Of a stretch of DNA of 64,000 nt, positions 1 to 13,229 are shown one piece after another. The notes beneath the pieces were generated by a model. That model searched no databases. It was not told the origin of the DNA and saw nothing but the letters and a program-made list of their open reading frames with translations. Each line of letters starts with the position of its first letter. Position 1 is the first letter of the stretch. This DNA comes from Chrysoporthe austroafricana (Eukaryota > Ascomycota > Sordariomycetes > Diaporthales > Cryphonectriaceae), in the NCBI GenBank assembly GCA_001051155.2, contig JYIP02000002.1, positions 5,065,315 through 5,129,314 on the forward strand. Reading direction: 5' to 3'. The position numbers and the translations under genes are program-made.

Positions 1-490
1 CACAAAGCAGTCGCAAATCACCCGCCCGCCATTGGGCTGGCTGGCCTCAAACCCTGCTCCGGCCCATCCCACGAACCCACGCACGCGACCCCCCACCGCG
101 GTTGCTTGCTCACCTCTTTGTACCGCCTGCGAAGGGGGGGGGGTGGGCGAGGCACGGGATATTCCGTCCACAAGCAGCAGGGGGGAGATGGTGGATCCAT
201 TACTAACTACCACACCCCAGACAGACGATCCTCCCCGTGGCTGGCGGCGCATTGACAGAGAGAGAGAGACAGACAGAAAAATAATTACGCAGTACGGGGG
301 GGCGCCAGCTACACCGACGCCTCGTTCTGGCAAGAGTCTGCGCGCATGGCGCACCCTCTTGTCTCGTCTGTCGCGGCCGGCTGTCGCCGGAGATGGGGCG
401 TGTGCTACGTATTTGGGTCAGGTGGTGGCACCGGTGGTGGCACCGGTGGTAAGTAAGTAAGTAAGTAATAGTAATAGTAGTGGTAGTGGT

Positions 491-522
<32 letters not shown>
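491..522. repeat. (GCA)n microsatellite
   Basis: A perfect trinucleotide run of about ten units, preceded by related GTA/GTG triplets that look like decayed units. It is not inside a supported gene. Confidence 0.9.
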
Positions 523-524
<2 letters not shown>

Positions 525-1694
525 ATAGTGAAGCCTCCCGAAGCTTGGCTCGCCCGTGTTTTCTTCACCGGCCGCCTCCTTCGGGCCTAGCCAGACAGCG
601 GTCGTTCCCGTGGCAGCCGGCGCACGCGAAGAGCGCACGCGAGAGAGGGAGCATCCTCCCACCACCCGCCCTGTCTCGCCCTGTCTTCTCGCCCTGTCTC
701 CTCCTCCTCGTCCTCGTCCTCCTCGTCCTCGTCCTCCTCGTCCTCCTGCTCCTGCTCCTGCTGGTCCTCCCTCCTCCTGGTCCGTCCCTCCCCCCCCCCC
801 TTCTCCCCCTCGAGACGCCAGCGCCCGTTGGTTCCTAGGCTCCGATGTGTAGAGGAGAGAGAGACGGCGGTGAGGCCGCGAACCGGGCCCTCCCCGGGCG
901 AGGCCAAGATAAGACCAGCCAGCGCCGGCCACACTCTATGGCCCAGCTGCTCGAAACAGGGCCCTGCGCCGGGAAAGCTCACCGTCTGTGGCCTGTCCTG
1001 TCCGTCAGCCCTGCCTTCTTTTTCGCTGCGTGCAGCATGATCAGCCGCGCCGCGCCGCCCTCGAGGATCGACATGGCCTGTCCCGGGCGGGCTGGTTCTC
1101 TCTCGCCCCTGCCCTGGTGGTGATGATGACGACGAGGACGAGGGTCTTATCGCCCGCGCATACATGCCTAACCCGGCCTTGGCTCGGCGGTGACAGCGGC
1201 GGCTCGGCGCCGGGCGGAGGAAGGGGGGAGGACGCCCACGAAGGAGGGTTGCACACGCGGTCGTCCCGTGTTCACTCCTCCTCCCCAGAGAGAGAGAGAG
1301 AGGAGGAAGAAGAAAGAAAAAAGGGCTGCCTGCCTGCGGTGGCACCATGGCAGCATGACATGACAGGCCAGGACAAGCCAGCCAGGACAGGCGGTCGGTC
1401 GGGGCCACTGGGACGGCCAGTCCGCCGAGCCTCGTAAGCGAGCCTAATGCAATGCAGGCCGCCATCACCTATCTATCAATCACCCCTCGACGCGGGAGAG
1501 CCGTGCGTGGTCGTGGTCATATGGTCTGTCTGTCTGCAGATGCGGTCATCCGGGCTAGCGGGGCGTGTGCGTGCTATAGCGAGAGACCAATACAACCACC
1601 ATCACCACCACCACCACCACCACCACCCGCCAGGCAGGGTAGGTAGGTATACTCGGTATACGATCTGGGCATAAGCTGGGCCGCGTCCGAGACC

Positions 1695-1697
<3 letters not shown>

Positions 1698-1742
<45 letters not shown>
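1698..1742. repeat. (CTG)n microsatellite
   Basis: A perfect run of about fifteen CTG units. A CCA-rich run lies about 80 bp upstream. The bottom strand would read as polyGln, but no gene context supports translation. Confidence 0.9.
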
Positions 1743-1744
<2 letters not shown>

Positions 1745-2150
1745 GACCGCTGTGGCGTCGTGCTGCCGCCGACGACAGATCCCGCCACTATCACCACCAC
1801 TACTACCACCACTATCACCACTACCACCTCTTCCTCCTCCTTCACATCCCTTCGCAACACTAGACGGGCGCTGCGCTGGGACAACACGCACAGCACCCTC
1901 ACCAGGCTAGGAGGAGGAGGGACGAGAGGGACACCGCGAGACGATCCCCCCGGCGCCACCGGCCACCACCGCGGCCGGGCGGACCCCAGCGCCTACTAAG
2001 TAGGGCACCGAGCACTGTCAGGTCAAGCCGAATTTCCCAGCGCTCCACCACCCTCTCTCATAGCTCTGTCTGCCCAAGGCTTCCCGGCTTTCTGGAAGGC
2101 CGCCGCATCCTCCTCAACGCGGCGGGGGTCCCCGCTACTTGGCCCTAGAA

Positions 2151-2181
2151 GGGCAGGGCAGGGCAGGGCAGGGCAGGGCAG
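2151..2181. repeat. (GGGCA)n pentanucleotide repeat
   Basis: About six perfect tandem copies of GGGCA. A related run of its complement (CCTGC) occurs at 3326-3352. Confidence 0.85.
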
Positions 2182-3325
2182 GCCGCCCTCCTCCTCCTCA
2201 GCCACGCCCACATTGTCCTATCCTGTCCTGTCGAGGGGGGGGCCGCCCCGCCCGCCCGTCCGTTGTACTTAGGTGCTTAGGTGCTTATTAGGGGACCCAG
2301 CAAGAAGAGGTTGCATGGTTGACATGCATTAGGGCCTGGAAGGGGCCCCTGTTTAGCCCCCCCCCTGCCGGCACCGTCCCATACCGGTTGCTAGGTGCTA
2401 GGTTCGTGTGTGTGTGTGTGTGCTGCCCGTCGGCGGCAGGGCACATCACATAGTACGGACGTACATAGTACCATCCATACTCACTCACTGCGCTACCATA
2501 TACGGTTTACGCTACGGAGTAGAGGAAAACAAGATATACACATAGACACACGCGCGCGCCGGGGCAGAGGAAACGATCCCAACTTGACGCCCGCCCGGAC
2601 CTCTTGTCGGCGGCGACTTTCTCTCTTTCTTTTTTGTCGTTAAACTTTTCCACCAGGAGGTGCCCACGCGCGCGCCGGACGAACGTCGTCGCCACTGACA
2701 ATCCCCTTTCCCCCGGCCCGGCGACACCAGCAGCAGCAGCGCCGCCGATCTCGATGCGCAGCTGACCGTCTGATCATGCCCATGCCTGCCCATTGCCCCC
2801 CCCCTCCCCCAAGGGCCCCGTGGGGCGAGCTGGGCTGGCAGGCTGGCAGGCTGGCAGGCTTGCTGGCTGGGCCGGGATATTCCCCCACTGTAACGCCAGC
2901 CGGCACCCCGGGAACCCGTCTGACGTACATGCCTCTCGCTTCCTCCCCTCGCCCGGGCGGCGGCGGCGGCGATCGAATATCTATCTACGACCCACGTACG
3001 TACAACGTACGTGTCTAACCTACCACTCTACCTACCTACCTACCTACTAACTACAGCCGTCGGAGCCTCACCCCCGGCCCAGATCATCCCCAGAACCGCA
3101 GATCGTTGCGGCCTGACCTGCCACGAAGGGAACGTGCGGCGTCATCTGCAGGCCCAAGGCGACACGCGGGAAACCTGGCGCACCCTGTTCCGTCCCCTTC
3201 CTTTTTTTTTTCCCCCACGGCCGGCCGGCCGCGCGCCGCGATGATGTGTGTGATGTGCATGCATGCTGGCCCAGCAGCGCGGGCGCGTGCGGCTGACGGC
3301 CGGTATCTGCCGCGGCCGCTGCCGC

Positions 3326-3352
3326 TGCCCTGCCCTGCCCTGCCCTGCCCTG
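3326..3352. repeat. (CCTGC)n pentanucleotide repeat
   Basis: About five tandem copies, the reverse complement of the unit at 2151-2181. The two could pair as an inverted repeat about 1.1 kb apart, but both are simple repeats and this may be chance. Confidence 0.8.
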
Positions 3353-4322
3353 TTCGATAAGATAGTGATGAATGATGATGGTGATGATGATGCGAATGAC
3401 CTCACACCGCCTCCTCCCTGGTGTGACAACAGGGAGGAGACCCGAACACTAGCAGGTTTAGGAAAGGGGAGGGAAAGGGGGGGGAGAAGGAGGGCGGTGC
3501 GGGTTGAGCTCTACTCTCCCCAGGTTCTGGGGTCTTCACACACTCACTGGCTACAGCCCAGAGGGGCTCACCAACACCATCCAGAGAGGCGACGGGTCGG
3601 GCCTCGCCGTGTTGCCCAGGCTCGGCTCAGGCCCAGGACGGGACAGGTCACATCCCCATGCCGCCACCACCACCACGGGGAGGGGGGTGTGGAAAGGGGT
3701 TGCAAAGAAGCGCCCTCATCACGTCGCCTATAATCTCACGTCATCTCTCACCTGTTCGTCACAAGGGTGTCGTCGGTCCCGGGCGGACGGCAGAAGGGAA
3801 GGGAAGGGAAGGGAAGGGGGAAAGCTGTTCAATTCTCGTCTCGCTCTACGAGATACGGACCAACGCGACGAAACGGCAGCTGCTGCACGGGGGGCCGCCG
3901 CGGCGACACCACCTCCCTCACCCCCTCCTCCCTACACCCCCCTTCGCCTGGCCAGCCACTCGCTGGCTGCGGGCCGGCGTCACGGCACGGGGGGAGGGGG
4001 GAACGTGGGGCCCGCCCCAGGTTCGCCAGAGGAGGCCTTTTCTGTGCGACGGCGCACTCTCTCTCCGCGTCGTAGCCGAGGGCGTCCCGGCGTCCCGCCT
4101 GCTGGCCCAGCGGCGGACGGGCCCTTTCGCCCGCCGCACCCGTCCAGACGATGCCTAGACAGGCTCCATCCGAGCGTCCTGGTCTCGTGTGTGACCTAAC
4201 CTAACGTGTCCCTCCCCCAGGCTCCTTTGTGGTATGCAGTTCGGTAACACACCAGCGGCCCGGCGGGCGGGCGGGCGAAGGGGCGGGGCCGAGGCCGCCC
4301 TCCCACGCCCGCGCCTCGCGCC

Positions 4323-5428
4323 TCAGGCCTCGATCTTGGTGCAGCACATGAGGTTCTGGCAGAGGCTGCCGCAGACGATCTGGCACGCCGGGTCCAGCCT
4401 CCTCCGCCTAAGAGAAGAGCCGGCGCTGCCGGGCGCTGCTGCGGGTGCTACTGCTGCTGCCGCCGCCGCGGTGCTGTCGGCCACCGTCTCGGGCTGCAGC
4501 GTCGCCGAGTGGATGCCGTACGCGTGCAGGCACTCGTTGACCGTCCGGGCCTTCTCCAGGAAGCTGTCCATGGACGGGTCCGAGACGACGACGTGCGCCG
4601 ACGCGATGGCCTTCTGCTGGTCGAGGCGCCAGATGTGCAGCTCGTGCACGGACTCGATGCCGGGGATCTGGTGAGGTGCGCACGCACGCGTCAGCAGGCA
4701 ACAGTCAAGCGATACGGTAAGCGGGTTGGTTGGTGGTGATGGAGGGCCCAGAGGGGAGGGGGGAGAATGGGGGTAGCCACGGACCTGCTCGAGGTCGTGC
4801 TTCACGTCGTCGATCTCGACGCCGCGCGGCGCGCTCTGCAGCAAGATCGTGCCGGCGCTCCGGGTGAGCGGGACGGCGCCGCAGAAGATCATGACCGCGA
4901 TGAAGGTGCTCGCCGCCGGGTCCGCGTAGAAGCGCCGCTCGTAGTCGGTGCGCCAGATGACGAGGGCCGCGGCGATGACGCCGATGTTGTTGATCGCGTC
5001 GCCGAGCACGTGCGCCAGCACCCCGAGCATGCCCAGGTCGCGGCCCGGCCGCTTGAGCTGCGCGACGTTGTGCCGGTGCTCCGCGTGGGTGTGGACGGGC
5101 TGGCGGGCGGGCAGACGTTGGTTAGCCTTGGTAAGTAAGGGTCATGGGTCTGTTGGGGGGGGGGAGGCTCACGCTGCCGTCGCTGGCGTCGGCGGCGGCC
5201 CTGGTCGGCTCCGCGTGGTCGTGCTGGTGGCCGTGCGCGTGGTCGTGGTCGTGGCCGTGGTGTTCTGGTGAGCCTGGTCAGCGACACGTCTCTCTGGCGG
5301 TGCTCCGCGCCCGCCCGTGCTGACCGTGTATGAACGCCGCGCTGAGGATGTTCAGCCCAAGCCCGGCGCAGCCGATGATCAGGACCAGCTCGGGATCCTC
5401 GATGACTGTGTCGTGTCAGTTCAGTGAC

Positions 5429-5474
<46 letters not shown>

Positions 5475-5990
5475 GACCCACCTTCGACCTTGATGAACCT
5501 CTGGATGGACTGCAGCAGGATGCTGATCCCGAGCGCGAGGAGGAAGACGCCGTTGAAGAAGGCACCGAGGAGGCGGGCCCTCTGCCAGCCAAAGGAGAGG
5601 TCCTGGCGCGCCTCGGTCCTCTCCGAGATCTGTGGGATGGTGAGCGCGCCGGAGGAAGCGGACCAGGAGCGGGAAGGGGGGACGTACGATCTGGGCCGTC
5701 AGGGCCACGACGAAGCTGACGAGGTCGTTGAGCTTGACGCGGTGGTTAGCGGGTCGCCGTCGAGAGCTGGGGCGCAGGCGGCTGGCTGGTCTTACGTAGT
5801 GGAAGGCGTCAGCGAGCAGTGCCAGCGACGAGGTCCTGAAGGCCACTGCGGAAAGCATCAGCCTTGGTAGATAAGACATAGCACCCAACCCGTCATCATG
5901 ATGCGCACCGGTGATCTCGGCGACGAAGAAACATAGCGATATGCCGATCGTGATGCTGAGGCGGGACTTCTTGCCCAGGCCGAATGCCAT
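4323..5990 (-). CDS. Zinc/cation diffusion facilitator transporter (ZRC1/COT1 type)
   Basis: This is a cation diffusion facilitator that moves Zn2+ (possibly Co2+) from cytosol into the vacuole in exchange for protons. Eight exons are read on the complement: 5909-5990, 5796-5845, 5688-5732, 5482-5629, 5325-5405, 5173-5264, 4785-5099 and 4323-4667. All phases close, giving 385 aa. The metal-site pairs typical of CDFs are visible: His43/Asp47 in TM2 (HYLND) and His196/Asp200 in TM5 (HVLGD). A His-rich loop at about residues 136-157 (alternating His-Asp/Gly) lies between TM4 and TM5, and the C-terminal cytosolic domain carries the usual VHELHIW segment. The ATG follows an A/G-rich leader and begins a hydrophobic first helix. 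It is divergent from IML1. Family assignment is firm; the exact substrate is inferred from the family. Confidence 0.92.
5432..5472. repeat. (TG)n microsatellite inside a zinc transporter intron
   Basis: A run of about twenty TG units lies in the intron between the exons ending at 5482 and starting at 5405 of the minus-strand zinc transporter. It fills most of this 76-nt intron, just after the donor on the coding strand. Confidence 0.9.
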
Positions 5991-7325
5991 CGTGCTGTTT
6001 CCTGACCGGCAAGACTGTTGACGAAGAGAGAAGAGAAGAAAAAAAAGAAAAAAAGAAAAAAAGAAAATGGACGTAGGTGGAGTGAGCACAGTCTAGGATA
6101 GCATCTGGGACCACTGGCGATGTAATGTTCTGCGGCAAAGCCTGAATTATGTAGCAGGTCGGACGGAGTTCAGCGACAAGAAAAGTATAGACATGGCCAT
6201 GACTGACTCCGACTCCGATTCCGACTGCTCGGGATGGCACTCGCTGTCGGCGTCCAACGAAGAGCAGACGTTCCCTCTCTCTGGCTTGCTGGGAAGTTGA
6301 AACTGCATGCGAGACATGGAAACAATGGCTGCTGGATCCGGAGTCACACATGCGAGGATCCACAGGCCGGGCAGGACGGGGGGAGCGTGCGATGTGTGTG
6401 TGTTCCAGTCGCCCGCCGGCCGCAGCGAGGGACTCGGTCGTTCTCTGCGGCGCGGGCTCGAGCTCGACCAACCAGGCCCTGACACACGATACGACCGTTG
6501 CCGTCCCATCCTGCGCTGTGCATACGGGCGACGGAGGTGGTTCACCCTCTCCTCCGGGCGAGAAGGCGGTGGGACAGAGACAGACAGACAGACAGACAGA
6601 CACCTCATTCGCCTCGCCTCGCCTCAGCTTCCCTCTCCTCCCGTCCCATCCCAGGCTACCGAGATGGGTGAGCAGGCTTGGTTGGTGTCTGCACCAGAGC
6701 GGCCCGACTTCCCACGGCCCGTCGCAGACCTGTCGCATCGTCGAGGGTGATCTGGTGGAACGCAGCATCGTGATGCAGACGATGCGAGAACCCGCCGTCG
6801 GTCGGCCCTGGACAACGCTGTGCGCCCTTTCGAGGACCTTGAGGGCGCTGAGGAGCCGGGACGAGCCTGCGCGCAGGGCAGGGCAGAGCAGACGGCTGCC
6901 GCCGACCGTCACATCACATTGCTACATCATATCGCAGCAAGTCGGGCGGGTTGAGGTGAGGTGAGGGCCTGAGAAGAGAGGCGTCCCCCGCGGCGGCGTC
7001 TCACCAGGCCCGATTCGTCAGGCGGTGAGCTGCTGCTGCATACTAGCACAGCGTGCATAGTGAGTATAATTCTGCCCACCTGCGGACTATTACGTACTGC
7101 GCTAGATCCCGCGCGCGTCTCCCCACGTCCTCACGTCCCCAGAGGGCGATCGCTGTATCTCGCACTCCTCGAACCATCTCGACAGTTGCGTCTCGCCACA
7201 CACACACTCTGGGACCTCTCGAGGAGCCCAACAGGAGCCACGGCCCGCAGCAGGAACCAGGAACCATGGTGCAGGCACCCACCTGACCAGGCCTTCGCAC
7301 CCCCCCCCGCTCTCCATGTCCCGCG
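5991..7325. promoter_or_regulatory. Divergent intergenic region: zinc transporter / IML1
   Basis: This 1.3-kb gap separates two outward-reading genes and must hold both promoters and leaders. An A-rich tract (about 6038-6067) lies just upstream of the zinc transporter ATG, and a GACA/CAGA run is at about 6577-6601. No additional gene is supported here. Confidence 0.6.
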
Positions 7326-10300
7326 ATGCCTTCCTCGTCAGTGCGGCGGCCCCACTGGTCGCATCTGCGCCAGCTGAGCCGGACGAGCCTGGACAAGCTG
7401 CTCGCCGAGCCGCCGCGGTCCCCGGACACCGTCTCGAGCAACTCGACCCTCCGCGTCGAGGGCGGCGGCGGCGGCGGCGGCAGCAGCCGCGGCGACGACG
7501 CCCACGGCCCCGCGCGCCGCAAGTGCACCGTCACCGTGAATGAGTCCTTCGCCCGCGACGAGGTCCTGCTGAACCTCGACATCTTCCACGGCGACTTCGC
7601 CCCCGGCACGCTGGTGTCCATCGATATCCTCCGGCCCGAGGCCGCGGCGTCCAAGCAGCCCTCCGCCGCCGCACGCCGCCTCGCCGCCCTGGACCCCGCC
7701 CGGCATGCCGCCGCCAATGCCGACGCCGCCGGCCCTGCGCGGCGCTACATCTTCGTCGTCAAGGACATGCCCAGGGAGCTCAAGATCCGCTACCCCCACG
7801 TCGAGCTGTACGTGGCCAAGCATATCGCCGACGTCTTCGGCATGAAGAAGGGCTCCCAGGTCGTCCTGGCACCGGTACGCCCCTCACACCCTGCTGCGCC
7901 CGGCTTCCGCTGTGCGCAGCAGTCAAGGTTTCCTCTTCCCCCCTCGCTAACGTTCACGGCGCACAGGTCGATGACAGCAACCCGGCTGTCGAGGCGTCCC
8001 ACGTCGAGCTGACGTTCAAGGATCAGTACCTCTCGCGCGCCGACATGTGGAGGATCGCCGTCGGCGAGCTCGCCGACCGCACCGTCTACAAGGGCCAGAT
8101 GATGCTGTTCATGAGCACCGTCAAGGCCCAGATCTCCTCCGTCTTCGTCGACGGGCGCAAGGTCCACTCGGCCTTCTTCGGCAAGAACACCAAGCCCATC
8201 TTCCGCAGCGAGTCCGCCCGCTACGTGCTCTTCATCCAGATGGCCCGCGAGATGTGGGACTTCGACTCGGACGACTCGGGCGAGATCATGTTCAACAAGG
8301 TCGTCAACGGCTTCCTGCCCGCCCTGTTCAAGAAGTGGGCCGACCTCCGCGTCAAGCACCTCGTCACCGTCGTGCTGTTCGCGCGGGTCGAGTACGACAC
8401 CGGCCTCACCGCCGAGCTCGGCAATGCCACCTTCCAGAACGACTACTACACCGGGATCCAGGACGGCGGCGACAGGCGGCCCTACAAGGACTTCTACCGC
8501 GTCGTCGTGAGCGAGATGGGCAGCGGCGAGTGGACCACCATCCTCTACCAGCTGAAGAAGGAGTTCAACTTCTTTCGCCGCGACATCAGCGTCTACCACC
8601 TGAAGGCCATGAGCTCGATCCCGGGCCTTTCCGAGGAGCCCGGCTCCAAATCTGGCCCTACCAACCGCATCAAGGCCGAGGCCTCACGGGCCCTGTACGG
8701 AAACCTTCTCGAGGCCATCAATCTCGCCACCTCCCTCTTCTCCCATGACTACATCGACAGGGACCTCATGAGGACCGGCATCTCCATAATTGTCATCTCC
8801 CCCGGCCCTGGTGTCTTCGAGGTTGAATACGAGACCCTGCGGCGCACGACCGAAGCTCTTGTCGGGAACGGGATCGGCATCGACCTGGTCTGCGTGCCCA
8901 AGATCCCCCTCCACTCCGTTCCCCTGTTCCGCTACCGCAACCCCGCCAGGGCAGACGGCCACGGCTCCAAGTCGAAGCCGGGCTTCAGCTACGGCAGCAC
9001 GCCGAAGCTCTCGACGCCCCTGGGGAGCAGCTACCAGAGCCTGCCCGGGTCGTTCTCGCCGAACCGCAGCAGCGATGTCACGCGCCGGTCCGAGCACTTC
9101 GCGATGCGCCCCGGCGACGTGTGGTGCTTCGCCCTGCCCCAGTGGCTCCACGTCTCCTACTGGACGGGCAGCTCCGACAACGCCCTGTCGTTCGAGGGCA
9201 TTGCGCTGTCCGTCACGGACCAGCCCAAACAGCAGCCTCAGAATGACGACTTCACCGTCCGGTGCCGGATGTACGACCTCCAGATGAGGAGCGTCCTGGA
9301 GACCAACGAGATCGAGACTGTGCCCTTGCACAGCGACCCTTTCTTTCCTCAGAGCATCTTGCAGAATACCCTGGCACAGAAGGGTCGTCTTTATGACCTG
9401 CGGGAGATTACTTCGATACCCGCTGAGAAGATACATGACCCTCTGCATGACACCGTCCTGGGCTTCCAGAAATCAGCTGCTGACAGGCATGCCAAGGCCG
9501 GAGAGAAGTCGCTGTGGAAGCAGCTGCAAGAGTTTGACGATGCGAGGGCAAGGTTGGAGCCGTCAAGGCATCGACGTCGGACGCCTAGGATTGTTCGAGA
9601 TCTTGACGATGGGACGAGGCATCATGCGGACGACCTCAATATATACGGCACCTCCGTGGGCGACCGGAGAACCTCTTTTAGCAGCGCAGCAGTCCCTCCC
9701 ACCTCCGGCCTGTCCCGCCGGAAGATGCAGGATGGATCGGCTGCGTTCTCACACTCTAGGAAGAGCTCGGACAGCACTGCCGAAAGCGCCAAGATGTCTA
9801 CCTTGAAGGTCCCAAAGATCCTTCGCCAGATCAGCCTCGGGCAGAGGGGCTTTGGCATAGCGGCTCCACAGGCGGCCGTGGCCCAGGTCCAGGCTGAGCA
9901 CGTGAGCGCAATCAAGGACACGGCGCCCCCTACGCCGACTGTGGCGACCTCGAAAGCGAGCGGGATGAGGTTGAACCGTCCAACCACCCCACAGAGCATG
10001 TCGAGCGGTGGCTCTACGCCGGCCAAGGAGATCGGGCGCAGCAGCTCCGCGTTTAGCTCGTCCAAAGACTTCAGGGTAGAAACGCCCACTCGGCCCGTGT
10101 TCATCAAGAGCGCCCAGCCCTCGGCGGACTCTGTGCCGCAAACGGTGAATGAGTCCCTCGTGTCGACCCTGCGACCCTCGACTTTTTACCGCGCCGAGAA
10201 CCCCGAGCAGAAACTCTCAAACCTGCTGAGGCGCGCGGACATCACGGAAGACGACGATGCGCAGAGGAACAAGTTACTTGCAGGCGCCGTGCCGGAGCTG

Positions 10301-13078
10301 CCTGCGATGCTGTTCCCGACCACCGCCATGTCGCCGTGGCTGACGGTGATCAATCCGTCGAACCCAGATACAGAGAAGGTGGACATGGCCAGGCTGTACA
10401 GCAGATGGCAACACGTTTTCGTCCGGCCATCGGCGATGCGGGTCATGAAGTGGAAGTCAATCTGTTCTCCTGCAGCGGTTCCGCTGACGACCGAGTACTT
10501 CCCTACAAAGGAGCAGTTTGATCGCGAATACCAACGGCAGCCGTACCAGATCGAACAGGACGAGGATGACGACCTGAACGAGGAGCCCCGGAGCCGCGAG
10601 GAGTTCCTGCGAGAGCTCATCAGCTTACGGTTCGCGCAGGGCTTCCAGGTGGTCATTGGGCCGGCTGTGGCGCGGGCCTTTGGCCAGAAGCACGTCAAGG
10701 TCGGCGACATCTTCTCTAGAGATCGCGAGATCGAAGACGGGACGAGCGTCTTCATGGCTGTTGGAAACACAATCCACCAGCTCTCTTGCATCAACGAGAC
10801 GGAGGTCGAAGTTACGATCTACGTGCGCAAGCCTACAGAGCCCACCAAACAACCAGACGGCGCCGGTGCGATGTACAAGCCCGCCATACGCACGGTTCTC
10901 GACCGCGATTATGAGACGGTCGAGATTGATATCATCACGCCCAAGGCCGACAGGAACTGGAACTTCATCGACTCCTTCATTGCTGGTCATTACGACGAGA
11001 TGTCTGACGAGAACATGAGGTTCTGGCGCGCCCGATATGTTTTGATTCCCATTACCTCTTCGAAGAATCTCTCGAACCCCAAATTTGCGGATAACGAGGA
11101 GGAGGTACACCTCGAGGGCATTAGATACCTTGCACAGCAGTGGCTGAAACACCGATACGTACCTCCGAGCGAGCGACGCTTCCAGCCGCAGGGTCGACGA
11201 AAGGTCAAGGACCCGAATCCGCTAGACATCGTTTACAAGACCGAAGACCCTTCGGTAGTCATCGCCGCAGAGCTCGAGACGCTGCCTCTGCTTGAAGGCC
11301 TCGAGCCCGGAAACAGGAGAGGTCAGCTGGTGACCAACCGAGAGCTGTTCAAGAAGTCGAACTTCAAGGTTGCTGCGCTGGCAGAGGCGATGCAGCAGCC
11401 TGTGGAGGAGGGCGGCGTTCGGCTGCAGAACCGGCGGTGGCACTTGCGTCTACACTACAATTGCTTCATTGGATCCGACATGACGAATTGGCTGCTTGAT
11501 AATTTTGAGGATCTGGAGAGCCGCGGGGAGGCGGAAGCTCTGGGCAACAGCCTGATGGTGGACAAGAACCGCGACGGAGATGAGCCCGGCTTGTTCGTGC
11601 ACGTGGAGAAACGACACCAGTTCCGCGACGGGCAATATTTCTACCAGATCAGCAGCGACTATGCGAAACCTCAGCCGCCAAGCTGGTTCAACAGCGCAAG
11701 ACGCAATTTAGTGTCTATACCGCCCACCCCGCGATCCGAGAACGCGCCTCGCGACTCGCCCCTACCGCCGCCGCCGATGTCGAGACCAATCTCGATGCAT
11801 GAGGACGCCTCCTCGACATCCAGCGCCACGACCCCTACCATCCCTGGTGTGATGGGCGGTCGGCGACCCAAGGTCTCCCTGAGCAAGGTCATGAAATACG
11901 ATGTGGACCCGCGAAAGCGGTCATACCGACCCGAGAGGATCGACTTGCACTACGATCGCCTTCACAACCCAGACAGCTGCTATCACATTCGCATCGAGTG
12001 GATGAACACGACGCCGAAGCTGGTCGAAGATGCCGTGGAGGGCTGGGCGAGGGACATGTCACGCTTTGGGCTGCGCCTCGTCGAGCTTCCCATCGGCGAG
12101 TCGTGCACGATCAGCGACATCAACCCCTTCCGCAGGACATATCCGATCAACCTGACCCTATTGCCGCCAGAGCGGCAGCCAGTTACCTACTACGACCCAA
12201 ATTCCTTTGCCGCCACGACGCAGCCGAGAAAGCATTTCTACCAAAAGGCCCTTCTGAAGAAGTTCGACTTCGTTCTCGATATGGAGGCGGCGGCCGACTA
12301 CCCCAGCAATGTCGAGGTGACCTTTTCCTGGGGCAAGCCTGACTTCAAATACACGCAGTACATCCACCGATCCGGCAGCATCCTCGCGCAGATCACAGAC
12401 GAGGGCCATTTCCTCCTACTCGGAAACAGGATGTACACCAGCCGTGCCCTCATGGCCGCACGCGAGCGCGAGATGCGCAACGAGCAGCAGGCCTCCATCG
12501 ACCGCGCCGCCGGCCGCGGGTCCCTGGGTGCCGTCTACACGCCCTACGGCCTCGCGTCCACGCCCGCCTCGTCGCCCATCGTCCGGCCGACCATGCTCGC
12601 CAGCCCCGTGGTCCGCGCCACCAGCATATCAGCGGCAGGGGAGGGGCTGGCCGCGCCGCCGCCGCCGCCGCCGCCGCGGATGCAGGGCTGCGGGCCCGCG
12701 TCGGTCGGCGCCGAGCCGTGGCGCGTCAAGGAAGAGCTGGAGCAGTTCTGCGGCGACAGGGCCGCGCTCGAGGGGTTCTACAGAGAGGTCCTCGAGCAGG
12801 CGCAGGCGGTCGTCGCCACGGGGAGCAGCCGGCTGAAGCCCACGGTGGTGACGACGCCCGGCACCGGCCCCGCCGGCGGCCCCGTTGTGGACAGCAACAT
12901 CCCGATCATCGGGCTGCCGCCCGGGGTGCTCGCCCAGCAGCAGGCGGAGGACGCGCGGGGGGGCGGGCCGGCCAGGACGGCCAGCCCGGCGCCGAGCCCG
13001 GCGCAGCGGACTGCGAGTCCCGGGATCGCGATGACGGCCGCGAGGTTGTTGAGGAGGGGTAGTGTGCAGCATGGTTAG
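7326..13078 (+). CDS. IML1: Iml1/DEPDC5, GATOR1 (SEACIT) subunit
   Basis: Iml1 is the largest subunit of SEACIT/GATOR1, the vacuole-associated GTPase-activating complex for the Rag/Gtr GTPases that restrains TORC1 when amino acids are short. It also supports autophagy. Exon 1 is 7326-7874, a 92-nt intron follows, and exon 2 (7967-13078) is one 5.1-kb coding block, giving 1886 aa. The N-terminal Iml1 domain follows a Gly/Ser-rich leader (its conserved core begins near residue 64 and reaches beyond residue 400). A Ser/Thr-rich linker spans about residues 740-950. A DEP domain lies at about residues 1325-1410 ([11 protein letters not shown] segment), followed by a conserved C-terminal module and a Pro-rich tail. 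The length fits fungal orthologues. The start was chosen as the first ATG in the frame that precedes the conserved block. It ends 151 bp from the convergent Zn2Cys6 gene. Confidence 0.95.
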
Positions 13079-13229
13079 GTATCGCCACATTTCGACAGGC
13101 CCCGCCACCTCTTCTTTCATAGGCAAGGGCAGATGCGGTCCTGTCCGCGGTGCTCAAGGCATCCGACCGACACATCTGACTTCTCATTTCGAGCTAATAT
13201 TATATTACCTTGCAGGTTTCACTGCGCAT

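Larger units (their letters stand above)
1..4322. other. Non-coding, microsatellite-dense region
   Basis: No convincing gene is seen. Open frames here, the longest on the minus strand at about 587-1468, read as low-complexity runs (Ser, Pro, acidic stretches) created by simple repeats and show no recognisable domain. The stretch holds many short tandem repeats: GTAA at about 449-470, GCA at 491-522, CCA at about 1594-1627, CTG at 1698-1742, GGGCA at 2151-2181, TG near 2405-2421, a GGCTGGCA-like run at 2833-2870, CCTGC at 3326-3352 and GGGAA near 3795-3818. It lies downstream of the zinc transporter and may hold its 3' UTR plus regulatory DNA of a gene to the left. Confidence 0.6.

Noticed and set aside
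587..1468. Minus-strand open frame of 293 codons
   Set aside because: Composition is driven by CTC/CCT and TCG repeats; no domain and no splice or neighbour support.
491..1742. CRISPR-like array
   Set aside because: The repeats are simple microsatellites without spacers and the genome is fungal.
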